DNA of 64,000 nucleotides from JABAAW01 sp965216605 (GTDB lineage: Bacteria > Pseudomonadota > Alphaproteobacteria > JABAAW01): contig CBDCGG010000002.1 of NCBI GenBank assembly GCA_965216605.1, forward strand, positions 744,001 to 808,000, in the 5' to 3' direction. Under the pieces are notes generated by a model, which did not search any database, had not been told where the DNA came from, and was given only the letters and a program-made list of their open reading frames with translations. The stretch's first letter is position 1; each line of letters opens with the position of its first letter. This document shows positions 8,423 through 17,354 of this stretch, in pieces. The translations under genes and the position numbers were made by a program.

Positions 8423-9532
8423 TTACTTCCTCCCCGCCCGTTGAGCAACCCCCAACACATATCGCTCCGCCAAAACCCATTGCAACCCAACCCCCAAAAC
8501 TCTCTTCATCCTCAATTCGCAATCCAATCCCTCGCCCAACAAGCGCAACAATTTCTCTCTGCCTCCTCCCCCTCCGCCCCCTCTTTCTTCTCTTCCCCAT
8601 CGTCTCACCTGCTCCCCCAATCTGTCCCGATAGGCAAACATCACAAAAGGTCGCCATCGCGCAATCTCCTCCCGCAACCTCCCCCCGTCGCCGCCGCTCC
8701 GCTCGTTCAAACGCATCAAACACTCTATGTGTCGCATCACCGATCTCACTAACGCAATGCCCGCAATCTGCGCCGTGCGCAATCCCTCCAAACCCCGCAA
8801 ACACTCATCCCCCCTCCCATCGAAAGCCGCATACAAAACCTCGCCAATCCTCGCCTCCTTCCAATCGCCCAGCAACTCCCAAACAGAAGAATCAACAACC
8901 CCCCCCTCTCCGTAATACAACACAACCTTCTCCATCTCGCGCTGTGCCGCCATCCTATCCCGACACAAAGCCTCGCCCAAAGCATTCAACATCATCGCAT
9001 CCGCACGAACACCTCCCCCCTCCAAAAGCCCGCGTAGCATAGGCACAAGATCCGAACCCCGCTCCTCATAACAAGCAAAGGTAGCACCCACAGCCGCGAA
9101 TAATTTGCATAAAGGCGAATCCTTACGTAATCCCCCCGCTCGCACCACAAGAAAACTCTCTCCGTCCGACAAAGTCTCTAAGGCATCGCCAAAAACAGCG
9201 CGCGCATCGACCTTCTCGCCGTCCCTGATCTCTACCACCACAATCCGCAATCCGCCGAACAGCGATGAAGAGCCAAGCACATCACGCAACTTCTTCCCAC
9301 CCTTCGTTAAAGACCCCACCCCTAATCGAACAATATCCTCGCGGGAACGCTCCTCCCCCTCTCCTTCTTTCTCTCTCTTGTTTTCAGAGAGAACCTCCAC
9401 GACGCGCTGCTCGTAATAGCGCGAGCAACCCTCGTTCGGTCCATACAAGAGCAACGCGCGCGGAAACGACGATCTGCCCTTAGATCGGCACGCGGACAAA
9501 CAAGCTTCCAACGCCGCTCGCTTCAAGATCAT
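8423..9532 (-). CDS. holA: DNA polymerase III delta subunit
   Basis: Clamp-loader delta subunit that opens the beta sliding clamp. The 369-residue protein starts ILKRAALEACL, then FPRALLLYGPNEGCSRYYEQ (the degenerate P-loop region typical of delta), followed by SLFGGLRIVVVE and the helical collar domain with 'LCRDRMAAQREMEKVVLYYG', a block strongly conserved in HolA. Low-complexity insertions (KREKEGEGEERS, GGGGGGG) interrupt it. It overlaps lptE by four bases and ends the DUF3576-leuS-lptE-holA operon. Its plus-strand sequence is extremely C-rich (coding strand C-poor), especially near island R2. Confidence 0.9.
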   Translation of the reverse strand: MILKRAALEACLSACRSKGRSSFPRALLLYGPNEGCSRYYEQRVVEVLSENKREKEGEGEERSREDIVRLGVGSLTKGGKKLRDVLGSSSLFGGLRIVVVEIRDGEKVDARAVFGDALETLSDGESFLVVRAGGLRKDSPLCKLFAAVGATFACYEERGSDLVPMLRGLLEGGGVRADAMMLNALGEALCRDRMAAQREMEKVVLYYGEGGVVDSSVWELLGDWKEARIGEVLYAAFDGRGDECLRGLEGLRTAQIAGIALVRSVMRHIECLMRLNERSGGDGGRLREEIARWRPFVMFAYRDRLGEQVRRWGREERGGGGGGGREKLLRLLGEGLDCELRMKRVLGVGLQWVLAERYVLGVAQRAGRK

Positions 9533-10119
9533 GGCGAGGGAGAATCCTTTTTAATCTCACGCTCCTTCTTGCTTTGCGTGAAAAAATATAGACGCAGCCG
9601 CACCAGCATCTCATCGGCAACGAGCGCCAACACATGACGCAACGCCTCCTCCTCCGCATCGCGCCGCGCCAGAAAGCCCGCGCGCACCGTGTAGTTGCTA
9701 CGCATAAAAACACTGCCTTTCAATAACTCCTTCTGCTCTTTGGATCGCTTCTCGCGTAGCACAAAGTTTGCCGTCGCCCGCATTTCACCTACGATGCGCG
9801 CTCGTCCGAAAGTACGCTCGTTTTTGTCCACCTTGAGCGAGATGGATATGTCATGCGTTCTCCGCAGCTTTTTCCCCGTGCTTGTCAAACGCTCCTCCAG
9901 CAGCGTGCGTAAAATCTGTCCCTGCCTCTCGGCAATGGGCGCGATGGCGATGTGGCGCAAATCCACAGCAGAGGTTTCAAGGTCGGTCTTCTGATACGAA
10001 GGAACAGGCGAAAGGCAGCCCGCGACGAAAAAAAACAACGGCAGCGCGCGAAAAACACGACTCCTCCCAAACACAAGGAATGTTGCAAAAAAATACAATC
10101 TTGTCACTTTGCTTGTCAC
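9529..10119 (-). CDS. lptE: LPS-assembly lipoprotein LptE
   Basis: Outer-membrane lipoprotein that plugs LptD during lipopolysaccharide insertion. The N-terminus has a hydrophobic signal ending in a lipobox (FFFVAGC), a conserved-type 'DLRHIAIAPIAERQGQILRTLLEERL' block, an ARIVGEMRATANFVL strand and a helical end. Family sequence identity is always low; the call rests on lipobox, size (196 residues) and the conserved position between leuS and holA. Four-base overlaps on both sides indicate coupled translation. Confidence 0.85.
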   Translation of the reverse strand: MTSKVTRLYFFATFLVFGRSRVFRALPLFFFVAGCLSPVPSYQKTDLETSAVDLRHIAIAPIAERQGQILRTLLEERLTSTGKKLRRTHDISISLKVDKNERTFGRARIVGEMRATANFVLREKRSKEQKELLKGSVFMRSNYTVRAGFLARRDAEEEALRHVLALVADEMLVRLRLYFFTQSKKEREIKKDSPSP

Positions 10120-12842
10120 TTTGCCCCCGTCACTTGACTCTCTGCGCTTGCTTGTCCAGCTTCCGTATTTTTTTCGACGAGAATGTTGACGATCTTGTTC
10201 GGCACAAACACGATTTTGCGTATGGTCGCTTCTGCCAAGGCGCGTTGCACATTGTCTTCGCTCAAGGCTGCTTTCTCTGCGATCTCTCGTGCGCAGTTGT
10301 CGGGCAGGCAGACGGTCGCGCGCAGCTTGCCGTTGACTTGAACGGCGAGCGTTATCTTCGGCTCAAGGGCTTGCGTTGCGTCGAAAACAGGCCATCGCGC
10401 CTCGAAGAGCCGCGTCGTCTTTCCTTGTCGTTGTCCAATCTCTTCGGTGATGTGAGGAACGAAGGGATACAACAAGCGCAACAGCGTGTCGAAGGCAAAA
10501 GCGCGCTGCTCTTCGGCGGACGGGCTTTCCTCTCGACAAGCCTCGATCGCGTTTGCAAGCTTGCGCATGTGCGCGATCGCTCGATTGAAGCGTAGCTGTT
10601 CGATATCGGCGGTCGTGTTGCGGATCGTCTGGTGGGTGGCTCGGCACAGCGCCTCGGCGGTGATGCGTTTGGATGTAGGCACTGCTTGGTCTTTCTGCCT
10701 ATCTTCTACAAACTTTGCCGTGCTCTGTCTGTCTTCTGCCATGCGCCAGAGTTTTTGCATGAAGCGCGCTGCCCCTTCGATCCCTGCAAAGCTCCATTCG
10801 AGGTCGCGCTCAGGCGGCGAGTCGGAGAGCATGAACAAGCGTGCCGTGTCGGCACCGTACTCCTCGATCACCCGTTGCGGATCGACGATGTTTTTTTTCG
10901 ACTTGCTCATCTTCTCGCTGCGCCCGCGCACGGCCTTTGCCCCCGTCTTCTTGACGATCCATTTGTCGTTGTCTTCGTCCTCGTCGTTGCCCTTGTCTTT
11001 ATTGTTTTTATTTTTGTGTTTGCTTTTCTCAACAGTGTCGGGAAAGAGGTATGCGCCTGTCGTCTCTTCGCGGAAGGTTGCATGGCAGACCATGCCTTGC
11101 GTAAACAATCCTCCGAAGGGCTCGAAGAGGTTGTTCAGGTAGCCGCAATCTTGGAGGGCGCGCGTGAAGAAACGCGCATAGAGCAGGTGCAAGATGGCAT
11201 GCTCTACGCCGCCGATGTACTGATCGACGGGCAGCCAGCCTTGCGCCTCCTCCGAGACGACCTTGTCGTCGTTGCGCGGATCGCAAAAGCGCAAAAAGTA
11301 CCACGAGGACTCGACAAAGGTATCGAAGGTGTTGGTGTCGCGCTCGGCGCGCTTGCCGCAGGAGGGACAAGGGGTTATCCGCCACGCCTCGTTCTGCTCC
11401 AAGGGATTGCCCGTATGCTCAAAGCTCACCTCTTGCGGCAGCACGATCGGCAGCTCAGCGCGCGGCACAGGAACGATGCCGCAGTGTGCACAATGGACGA
11501 CAGGAATCGGACAGCCCCAGTAGCGTTGGCGCGAGATGCCCCAGTCGCGCAGTCGCCATGTAGTTTTTTTCTTGCCTGATTTTTTCTGTTGCAAATGCTC
11601 TGTCGCGCGCGCGATGGCAGCTTTGATCGCAAGCCCGTCCAAAAAACGAGAATGGATCAGGCTACCCTCGCCTGTCCAAGCGACATCGGTGATGGCGAAG
11701 GTCTGCTCGTTCGCTCCTTCGGGCAGCACGACGGGCTTTATTGCCAAGCCGTGCTTTCGTGCAAAATCCAAGTCGCGTTGGTCGTGCGCAGGGCAGGCGA
11801 AGATTGCTCCCGTGCCATACTCCATCAGCACATAGTCGCAGACGAACAGCGGCAAGGTTATGCTTTCGTCGAAGGGGTGGAGCAGGCGCAGTCCCGTGTC
11901 GATGCCGCTTTTGTCCTTGTCATCAAAGTGTTCCTGCTGCTGCGCCTTGAGGTTCGCCTGCTCGATATAGGCAGCCAGCGCAGGACGACTTTTCGCCAAA
12001 GCTTCGCTCAAGGGGTGGTTCGGCGAGACGGCGCAGAAGGTTGCGCCGAAGAGCGTATCGGGACGAGTAGAGAAGACTTGCAATTTTTCTATGGGCAGAG
12101 TCTCGTCGTTGCTTGCGATAGGAAAATCGATCAGGCAGCCCTCGGATTTTCCTATCCAGTTGCGTTGCATCGTTTTGACCTTCTCGGGCCATTGCGGCAT
12201 GCGGTCGAGCTCTTCGAGTAGCTGCGGTGCGTAGTCGGTGATTTTGAGGAACCATTGCTCAAGTTTTCGCTTCTCGACGACAGCTCCCGAACGCCATCCT
12301 TTACCGTCGATGACCTGCTCGTCGGCAAGCACCGAGTTCTCGCTAGGATCCCAATTGACCCATGCCTCCTTGCGGTATGCTAGTCCGCGCTCCAAGAAGT
12401 CTAAGAACATGCCCTGCTCGTGCTTGTAGTAGGAGGGGTGGCAGGTTGCAATCTCGCGCTGCCAGTCGAGTGCCAGCCCCATAGATTGCAACTGCGTGCG
12501 CATGGCATCAATGTTGGCGTGCGTCCAAGCCTTTGGGTGTTGTTTGTGCTCGAAGGCTGCGTTCTCGGCGGGCAATCCGAATGCGTCCCAGCCCATCGGA
12601 TGCAGCACGTCGAAGCCTTGCGCACGATAGAAGCGCGCCAGCACATCGCCCAGCGTGTAGTTGCGCACATGCCCCATGTGGATTTTTCCTGAGGGGTAGG
12701 GAAACATCTCAAGAATGTATTTTTTGCGCCCGCTCGGAGATCGCAACCCCTCTCGTTGTTGCGTCTTCTGCCAGCGCTGCTGCCAAGTTTTTTCGACGGC
12801 TCTGTGGTCGTAGCGCGTCGTGTTGTCGCACGGTGTTGTCAC
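10116..12842 (-). CDS. leuS: Leucyl-tRNA synthetase
   Basis: Class I aminoacyl-tRNA synthetase charging tRNA-Leu. It has the HIGH-type motif HMGH in 'FPYPSGKIHMGHVRNYTLGDV', the CP1 editing domain with STRPDTLFGATFCAVSP, and KMSKSKKN. 908 residues, slightly longer than usual because of a highly charged insertion (Lys/Asn/Asp/Glu alternation, about 10966-11036) just before KMSKS. The insertion is encoded by simple repeats and is unlikely to be catalytic. GTG start at 12842. Confidence 0.98.
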   Translation of the reverse strand: MTTPCDNTTRYDHRAVEKTWQQRWQKTQQREGLRSPSGRKKYILEMFPYPSGKIHMGHVRNYTLGDVLARFYRAQGFDVLHPMGWDAFGLPAENAAFEHKQHPKAWTHANIDAMRTQLQSMGLALDWQREIATCHPSYYKHEQGMFLDFLERGLAYRKEAWVNWDPSENSVLADEQVIDGKGWRSGAVVEKRKLEQWFLKITDYAPQLLEELDRMPQWPEKVKTMQRNWIGKSEGCLIDFPIASNDETLPIEKLQVFSTRPDTLFGATFCAVSPNHPLSEALAKSRPALAAYIEQANLKAQQQEHFDDKDKSGIDTGLRLLHPFDESITLPLFVCDYVLMEYGTGAIFACPAHDQRDLDFARKHGLAIKPVVLPEGANEQTFAITDVAWTGEGSLIHSRFLDGLAIKAAIARATEHLQQKKSGKKKTTWRLRDWGISRQRYWGCPIPVVHCAHCGIVPVPRAELPIVLPQEVSFEHTGNPLEQNEAWRITPCPSCGKRAERDTNTFDTFVESSWYFLRFCDPRNDDKVVSEEAQGWLPVDQYIGGVEHAILHLLYARFFTRALQDCGYLNNLFEPFGGLFTQGMVCHATFREETTGAYLFPDTVEKSKHKNKNNKDKGNDEDEDNDKWIVKKTGAKAVRGRSEKMSKSKKNIVDPQRVIEEYGADTARLFMLSDSPPERDLEWSFAGIEGAARFMQKLWRMAEDRQSTAKFVEDRQKDQAVPTSKRITAEALCRATHQTIRNTTADIEQLRFNRAIAHMRKLANAIEACREESPSAEEQRAFAFDTLLRLLYPFVPHITEEIGQRQGKTTRLFEARWPVFDATQALEPKITLAVQVNGKLRATVCLPDNCAREIAEKAALSEDNVQRALAEATIRKIVFVPNKIVNILVEKNTEAGQASAESQVTGAK

Positions 12843-12864
12843 ATCGCTGTCTGCGAGGGACGTG

Positions 12865-13440
12865 TTAGAGGTTGGCGTCGGCGCGCAGGTCGCGTGCGCG
12901 TGTGAGCATCGTCTCTTCGATCTGCCGCAGGGTTTCTGCGGAGGTTTTCTGCTCGCGCCATCGCCCGTTTATCAGGTTTTGCGAGAAGACGGCAACGCCA
13001 AGCGCGTCCGAACGAAAGTCAGCCCCCGTGATGCGCACTGTGATCTTGTAGCGACGGCGAGGCGTTTCGGGCGGAGAGTACCAATCGGTAGCGATCACGC
13101 CACCTGTGAAGTCCGACGAAAGCAGCGGCATAAATGCGAGCGTCCGTAACGCGCCTTGCCACAGGTAGGGGTTGGTATTCATGCTTGCGCTGGCGAGCGC
13201 GTTGCGTTGTGTTTTTTTCTTTTTGCCGAAGGTGAGGAGTGTTAGCGCTTCGTCGTCGGCGTTGCCTGCTCTGCCGATTTTGCCACCTCTACGGTCGCGT
13301 TGGTCTTTGGCGGAGAGGGTTTCCTCTTCGGTTGGGCGGCGTACTTCGACCGAGCTGCAGGCGCTGACGAGCAAGACACTGACGAGCGTTGCGCAGAGGA
13401 AAAAGCGCGTGAAAAGGCGCGAGAGGTTTTTTAAGAGCAT
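12865..13440 (-). CDS. DUF3576-family lipoprotein
   Basis: Small exported lipoprotein: signal peptide ending LLVSACSS (lipobox, Cys about residue 28), then a charged linker and a globular part containing NPYLWQGALRTLAFMPLLSSDFTGGVIATDWYSPPE, the signature of alphaproteobacterial DUF3576 proteins that sit upstream of leuS. Function unknown; an outer-membrane or periplasmic role is implied by the lipid anchor and by operon linkage to lptE. 22 bases separate it from leuS. Confidence 0.88.
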   Translation of the reverse strand: MLLKNLSRLFTRFFLCATLVSVLLVSACSSVEVRRPTEEETLSAKDQRDRRGGKIGRAGNADDEALTLLTFGKKKKTQRNALASASMNTNPYLWQGALRTLAFMPLLSSDFTGGVIATDWYSPPETPRRRYKITVRITGADFRSDALGVAVFSQNLINGRWREQKTSAETLRQIEETMLTRARDLRADANL

Positions 13441-13496
13441 GGTGCGATTGTAGCAGAGGGCGGCGGGTTCACCAAGAAATTTGCTTTGGAAATTTG

Positions 13497-14320
13497 CTAG
13501 GACGGAGCAAGAGGGCGATACTTGTCAGGGCGGCGAATTTCTTTGCCTTCGCGGAGGGTGATGACATCGGGCAGCTGGCATTGTCTTAGCAATTGCTCCG
13601 AGATGGGAACAATTTTAATTTCTTGAAAAAGAGTGGGTTCTTGTTTAATAATTTTTTTTATGAATCGTTTTTCCACCGATGACAAGATAGCAACGCAAAC
13701 TTCTTTGTTATGCTTCAAGACAATTTCTTCGATGACAGGAAAAAAATCACTGTCTTCGCTGATAAGAATCAAAGAGTCAAATTTGTTTTCATAGGCATCG
13801 CTAACAATACGAAGAGCAATTTTAACATCTGTCTGCTTTTCTGTAGGCTTGGGATAAATTTTGCCGCAGCAACGACATGGTATTTTTCCCAAGCCAAATT
13901 CTGATATATCGCATGCGATATCTTGGCTTTCTAAGGCTTCTATGTAAGCGGTGTGTCTTTCACTTTGCTCTGGTATCTGTTGAATTTCTTCGTCGATTCT
14001 TTCAATAACATCGTATATTTTCTTGCAATTATAATTTTTGAACGCCACCGTAGGGTGCAGATTTTTCTTTTCTTCGCTAACGTAATAATTTCTTCAGATA
14101 GGCGGTGCGCATACTCTTTGCGCCGGGCTGAAAAATAATTCACGCTTACAACTTCGTCATTAGAACCGATAAGCTCTTTTGCCAATTTTGCCAAATCAAG
14201 CCACTTTATACTGTGATCCATTTTTTGTTTAGAGCTTCGTTTGACCAAAGTGTGAATTGCGTGATAAAGATTAAACCCATCGACATAGACAGCAATGCGT
14301 TTTTTTGTTCGACTTTCCAT
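13497..14320 (-). pseudogene. NYN-domain (LabA/PIN-like) putative nuclease, interrupted by a frameshift
   Basis: Two overlapping frames together make one NYN protein. The 5' part (14320-13940) gives KRIAVYVDGFNLYHAI (first catalytic Asp), WLDLAKLAKEL and VSVNYFSAR. The 3' part (14048-13497) gives RHTAYIEALE, a CRCCGKIYPKPTEKQTDVKIALRIVSDA block (second Asp) and LILISEDSDFFPVIEEI (third acidic site). The frame changes at about 14045-14060. Compared with typical family members there is also an extra stretch of ~50 residues between the YFSAR strand and the RHTAYIEAL helix, so an insertion may have caused the shift. NYN proteins are predicted RNases. AT-rich and unlike its neighbours, so probably acquired. 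It could still be expressed through frameshifting, or the shift could be a sequencing error. Confidence 0.75.
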
Positions 14321-14334
14321 AACATAGCAACACG

Positions 14335-14446
14335 CAAGGGTTTTAACTCGGAAAGCCGACCGCCCTTTTCAGAACGGTTCGGCTTTCGTCGGCACTGAAA
14401 CAAGCACAAAGTTTCCTTTGTGCCCTTCAGGCAGTGGAATAATGAT
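14335..14446 (-). ncRNA. Structured leader upstream of the NYN gene (unit 1)
   Basis: The predicted transcript from the proximal promoter runs ~120 bases before the NYN start. It contains a perfect GCACAAAG-GAAA-CTTTGTGC tetraloop hairpin and then a stem AAAGCCGAaCCG / CGGtCGGCTTT. A related stem occurs in a second copy upstream (unit 2). No U-tract follows, so this looks like a leader RNA rather than a terminator. Function unknown; autoregulation by the NYN nuclease is one possibility (inference). Confidence 0.5.
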
Positions 14447-14475
14447 CTTATACCACTTCTATGGTGGTTTGTCAA
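14447..14475 (-). promoter_or_regulatory. Sigma-70-type promoter, proximal
   Basis: Minus strand TTGACA (14475-14470), 17-base spacer, TATAAG (14452-14447), the best consensus promoter seen in the window together with the ssrA promoter. It points at the frameshifted NYN gene, with start expected near 14440. Confidence 0.75.
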
Positions 14476-14479
14476 GTAA

Positions 14480-14580
14480 AAAACAATTTTTTCTGCGACC
14501 ATAAAACGCCAGAGCCGACCAGCCCCAAAAGGACGGATCGGCTCTTGTCTGCCGAGTACAAAGTCGACAGAAGCGATATT
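14480..14580 (-). ncRNA. Second structured RNA unit (unit 2), diverged copy of unit 1
   Basis: Downstream of the distal promoter the minus strand reads ...GACTTTGTAC..., then a stem AGAGCCGAtCC / GGtCGGCTCT with a G/U-rich loop, followed by ggcgtttt. The order of elements (CTTTGT word, then an RGAGCCGA...TCGGCTYT stem) matches unit 1, so the promoter-plus-hairpin block appears duplicated. It could be a short stand-alone RNA ending near the GCGTTTT, or an extended leader. Confidence 0.45.
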
Positions 14581-14583
14581 GCA

Positions 14584-14611
14584 AACATAGCATATTTCGT
14601 CCTCTTGTCAA
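14584..14611 (-). promoter_or_regulatory. Sigma-70-type promoter, distal
   Basis: Minus strand TTGACA (14611-14606), 16-base spacer, TATGTT (14589-14584). It precedes structured unit 2 in the same way that the proximal promoter precedes unit 1. The remaining spacer to gabD (14612-14757) is A/T-rich, with a palindromic A-run/T-run around 14630-14655 and the gabD ribosome-binding site. Confidence 0.6.
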
Positions 14612-14757
14612 GAAAAAATAACAAAAAAATCAAAAAAAGATTTTTTCGAAAAATTTCCCTGCCGTAAAATTCTCGTGTTTTTGCGCCGATTCGGTGTATT
14701 CTACTTAATAGACAAACACAATCTCGTGCGAAAAGAGATGATCTAGGAGAAGTAGCT

Positions 14758-16215
14758 ATGGACAAATCGGTCGCATTCACCGCTCCCGAACAATGCTACA
14801 TCGATGGAGCATGGGTCGATTCTGCAAGCGGTGCTCGCTTCGACAGCCTCGATCCCGCTACTGGAGAGACGCTCGCCTCGGTGCCGAAGCTCGGCGAGGC
14901 AGAGACGCATCAAGCGATCGAAGCTGCCGAAGAAGCCTTTCGCGATTGGCGCAACCGCCCAGCACCAGAGCGCGGACGCTTGCTGCGTCGCTTCGGAGAA
15001 CTCATGGGCGAACACAAAGAAGGCTTGGCGCACCTGCTCACCCGCGAGCAAGGGAAACCCCTCGCCGAGGCGCGCGGCGAAGTAGATTACGCTCAATCTT
15101 TTCTGCTGTGGTTTGCCGAAGAGGGATTGCGTATCTACGGCGATGTGATCCCCAGCCATCGCAAGGACGCGCGCCTACTGATGCTCAGAGAACCCGTTGG
15201 CGTGTGCGGACTGATCACGCCTTGGAACTTTCCCTACGCCATGATCACGCGCAAGCTCGGCGCAGCACTGGCTGCGGGTTGCACGGCGGTCGTCAAACCC
15301 GCAGAGCAAACACCCCTGTGCGGGCTAGCGTTGGCAAGGTTGGCGGAAGAAGCTGGATTGCCGAGCGGTACCGTCAATGTGATCACCGGCGAGGCGAAGG
15401 CGATTGGCAAAGCCCTCATGGAAAGCGACGCCGTGCGAAAGATCTCCTTCACCGGCTCGACCGAGGTAGGAAAGTTGCTGATCGCACAATCGGCAGCGAC
15501 GGTGAAAAAACTCTCGTTGGAGCTGGGAGGGCACGCGCCGTTCATCGTCTGCGCCGACGCCGATGTAGATGCCGCCGTCGAGGGCGCTATCGCCTCCAAG
15601 TTTCGCAACAGCGGACAGACCTGCGTTTGCGCCAACCGCTTCTACATTCACGAATCGCTCTACGATGCGTTTGCGGAAAAGTTTGCCACGGCGGTTGCCT
15701 CGCTCAAGGTGGGCAACGGCTTGGATGCCGACACGCACCTAGGACCTCTGATCGATATGGCGGCGGTCGAAAAGTCGCAACGCCATGTCGAGGACGCACG
15801 AGACAAAGGAGCGACGATCCTCTCAGGTGGCGCAAGTTCTTCAAAGGGACGGCAGTTCTTTCCGCCGACGCTGTTGGGCGATGCTAACGACAGCATGCAG
15901 ATCATGCGTGAGGAAACCTTCGGTCCTGTCGCTCCCCTGCTGCGCTTTCGTGAGGAGGAGGAAGTCGTCAAGCTTGCCAACGATACGCCCTACGGCTTGG
16001 CAGCCTATTTTTACGGACGCGATATCGGCAGCGTGCTACGTCTTGCCGAAGGCTTGGAGTACGGCATTGTTTCGGTCAATTCGGGTGTTTTTTCCAGCGA
16101 ACGCGCGCCTTTCGGCGGCGTGAAACATTCGGGCTACGGGCGCGAGGGTGCGCGTGTCGGCATCGAAGAGTATACGCATGTCAAGTATGTCATGCTGGGC
16201 GGCATCGCGACCTAG
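14758..16215 (+). CDS. gabD: NAD(P)-dependent succinate-semialdehyde dehydrogenase
   Basis: Aldehyde dehydrogenase superfamily, 485 residues. Visible are TPWNFPYAMITRK, FTGSTEVGK (cofactor loop), catalytic Glu in LELGGHAPFIV, catalytic Cys in NSGQTCVCANRF, and the C-terminal ER.PFGGVKHSGYGREGA. These variants are typical of GabD, which oxidises succinate semialdehyde to succinate at the end of the GABA shunt; a related semialdehyde as substrate cannot be excluded. ATG with AGGAGA ten bases upstream. It stands alone on the plus strand. Confidence 0.9.
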   Translation: MDKSVAFTAPEQCYIDGAWVDSASGARFDSLDPATGETLASVPKLGEAETHQAIEAAEEAFRDWRNRPAPERGRLLRRFGELMGEHKEGLAHLLTREQGKPLAEARGEVDYAQSFLLWFAEEGLRIYGDVIPSHRKDARLLMLREPVGVCGLITPWNFPYAMITRKLGAALAAGCTAVVKPAEQTPLCGLALARLAEEAGLPSGTVNVITGEAKAIGKALMESDAVRKISFTGSTEVGKLLIAQSAATVKKLSLELGGHAPFIVCADADVDAAVEGAIASKFRNSGQTCVCANRFYIHESLYDAFAEKFATAVASLKVGNGLDADTHLGPLIDMAAVEKSQRHVEDARDKGATILSGGASSSKGRQFFPPTLLGDANDSMQIMREETFGPVAPLLRFREEEEVVKLANDTPYGLAAYFYGRDIGSVLRLAEGLEYGIVSVNSGVFSSERAPFGGVKHSGYGREGARVGIEEYTHVKYVMLGGIAT

Positions 16216-16225
16216 TCTGGCGACT

Positions 16226-16270
16226 TAACCTACTCCCGCCTGCTCTATAACCTACTCCCGCCTACTATTT
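16226..16270. repeat. Short tandem repeat between gabD and gap
   Basis: Imperfect repeats of TAACCTACTCCCGCCT with a 22-base period lie between the two convergent stop codons. Probably slippage-generated. Confidence 0.6.
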
Positions 16271-16272
16271 GC

Positions 16273-17313
16273 CTACTCTTGCCCTACCTCTGCCATCATC
16301 GAGGCGAGGTCGAGCATGCGTTGCGCGAAGCCCCACTCGTTGTCGTACCAGGCGGTCACTTGAACGGCGTGCGCGTCGAGGGTGCGCGTCTCTAACAGAT
16401 CGCAGATGGCACTTTCGCTACGGTGGAGGAAATCGGTCGAGACCAGCGGCTTGTCGCAGATACCAAGGACGCTTTTCATGTCGCCTTGCGCGTGCTTGCG
16501 CATGGCATCGTTGATACGCTCGACCGAGCAGGGTTTGCGCAGGATGCAATCGAAGACGAGCGCGGAGACGGCGGCGGTCGGTACTCTTAGCGCGCTACCG
16601 AGAATTTTTCCTTTCAAGTGCGGCAGCGCGAGTGCGAGTGCCGAGGCGGCTCCTGTCGAGGTGGGAATGATCGACATGGCGGCGGCGCGGGCGCGACGAA
16701 GGTCGGGGTGATACTTGTCGTGTAGCGTTTGGTCGGCGGTGTAGGCGTGGCAGGTGAGCGCAAAGCCGCGTTCGATCTCGCCCAAGCGATCCAGCACGCA
16801 GGCGATCGGAGCAAGGCAGTTCGTCGTGCAAGAAAGTGCCGAGATAATACGATGGTCAAAGCGTAGCGCGTCGTTGTTGACACCGACGACGATCGAAGCG
16901 TCGGGGTCTTTGGCAGGCGCGGAGATCAAAACCTTCTTCGCTCCGCGCTCCAAGTGGAGGCTCGCGCGTTCGCGCGTCTTGTAGGCACCGCTGCACTCCA
17001 GCACGATATCGACACCCAACTTGCCCCAGTCCAAGCCCTGCCACGCGCGCGTGCGCAGACATGTTATATCCTGTCCTGCCACCCGCAGCAGATCGTCGCC
17101 TTTGGCAACGCAAGGTACGCTCAAGATGCCGTGCAAGGAATCGTAGGTGAGCATGTGACAAGCCTCGCGTGCGGAGGGTGTCGGGCGCGAGCTGCCGTCG
17201 TTGATGGCGACTATGGAAAGATTTTCGCGCGGCGATTCTAACCACGCGCGCAGAACAAGCCGTCCGATACGACCGAACCCGTTGATAGCGATACGATAAG
17301 GCATGGGAGACAA
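16273..17313 (-). CDS. gap: Glyceraldehyde-3-phosphate dehydrogenase
   Basis: Glycolytic/gluconeogenic phosphorylating dehydrogenase. NAD-binding INGFGRIGRLVLRAW at the N-terminus, catalytic Cys in SALSCTTNCLAP (Ala-Leu replaces the usual Asn-Ala before SC), phosphate-binding AMSIIPTSTGAASALALALP, GSALRVPT, and C-terminal WYDNEWGFAQRMLDL. 346 residues. Erythrose-4-phosphate dehydrogenase (Epd) is a close relative and cannot be excluded, but the motifs fit Gap. Convergent with gabD. Confidence 0.93.
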   Translation of the reverse strand: MSPMPYRIAINGFGRIGRLVLRAWLESPRENLSIVAINDGSSRPTPSAREACHMLTYDSLHGILSVPCVAKGDDLLRVAGQDITCLRTRAWQGLDWGKLGVDIVLECSGAYKTRERASLHLERGAKKVLISAPAKDPDASIVVGVNNDALRFDHRIISALSCTTNCLAPIACVLDRLGEIERGFALTCHAYTADQTLHDKYHPDLRRARAAAMSIIPTSTGAASALALALPHLKGKILGSALRVPTAAVSALVFDCILRKPCSVERINDAMRKHAQGDMKSVLGICDKPLVSTDFLHRSESAICDLLETRTLDAHAVQVTAWYDNEWGFAQRMLDLASMMAEVGQE

Positions 17314-17354
17314 TCCTTTGTTGGAGCGGAGGGAGGAGAGGGTGGCGGAGGGTA

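Noticed and set aside
8368..9416. Long plus-strand proline/serine-rich reading frames opposite holA
   Set aside because: They arise from the C-rich complement of the holA coding sequence; holA motifs are clear on the minus strand, and these frames have no recognisable domains or ribosome sites.
14335..14611. Type III toxin-antitoxin locus (RNA antitoxin repeats plus ToxN-like nuclease)
   Set aside because: The protein is NYN-fold rather than ToxN/AbiQ-like, the RNA units are not the short tandem repeats typical of type III, and the gene is frameshifted. Kept only as an analogy.
16273..17313. Erythrose-4-phosphate dehydrogenase (epd) as first-choice annotation
   Set aside because: The S-x-x-SCTTNCLAP and STGAASALALALP motifs fit glycolytic Gap; no pdxB or pgk context supports Epd.
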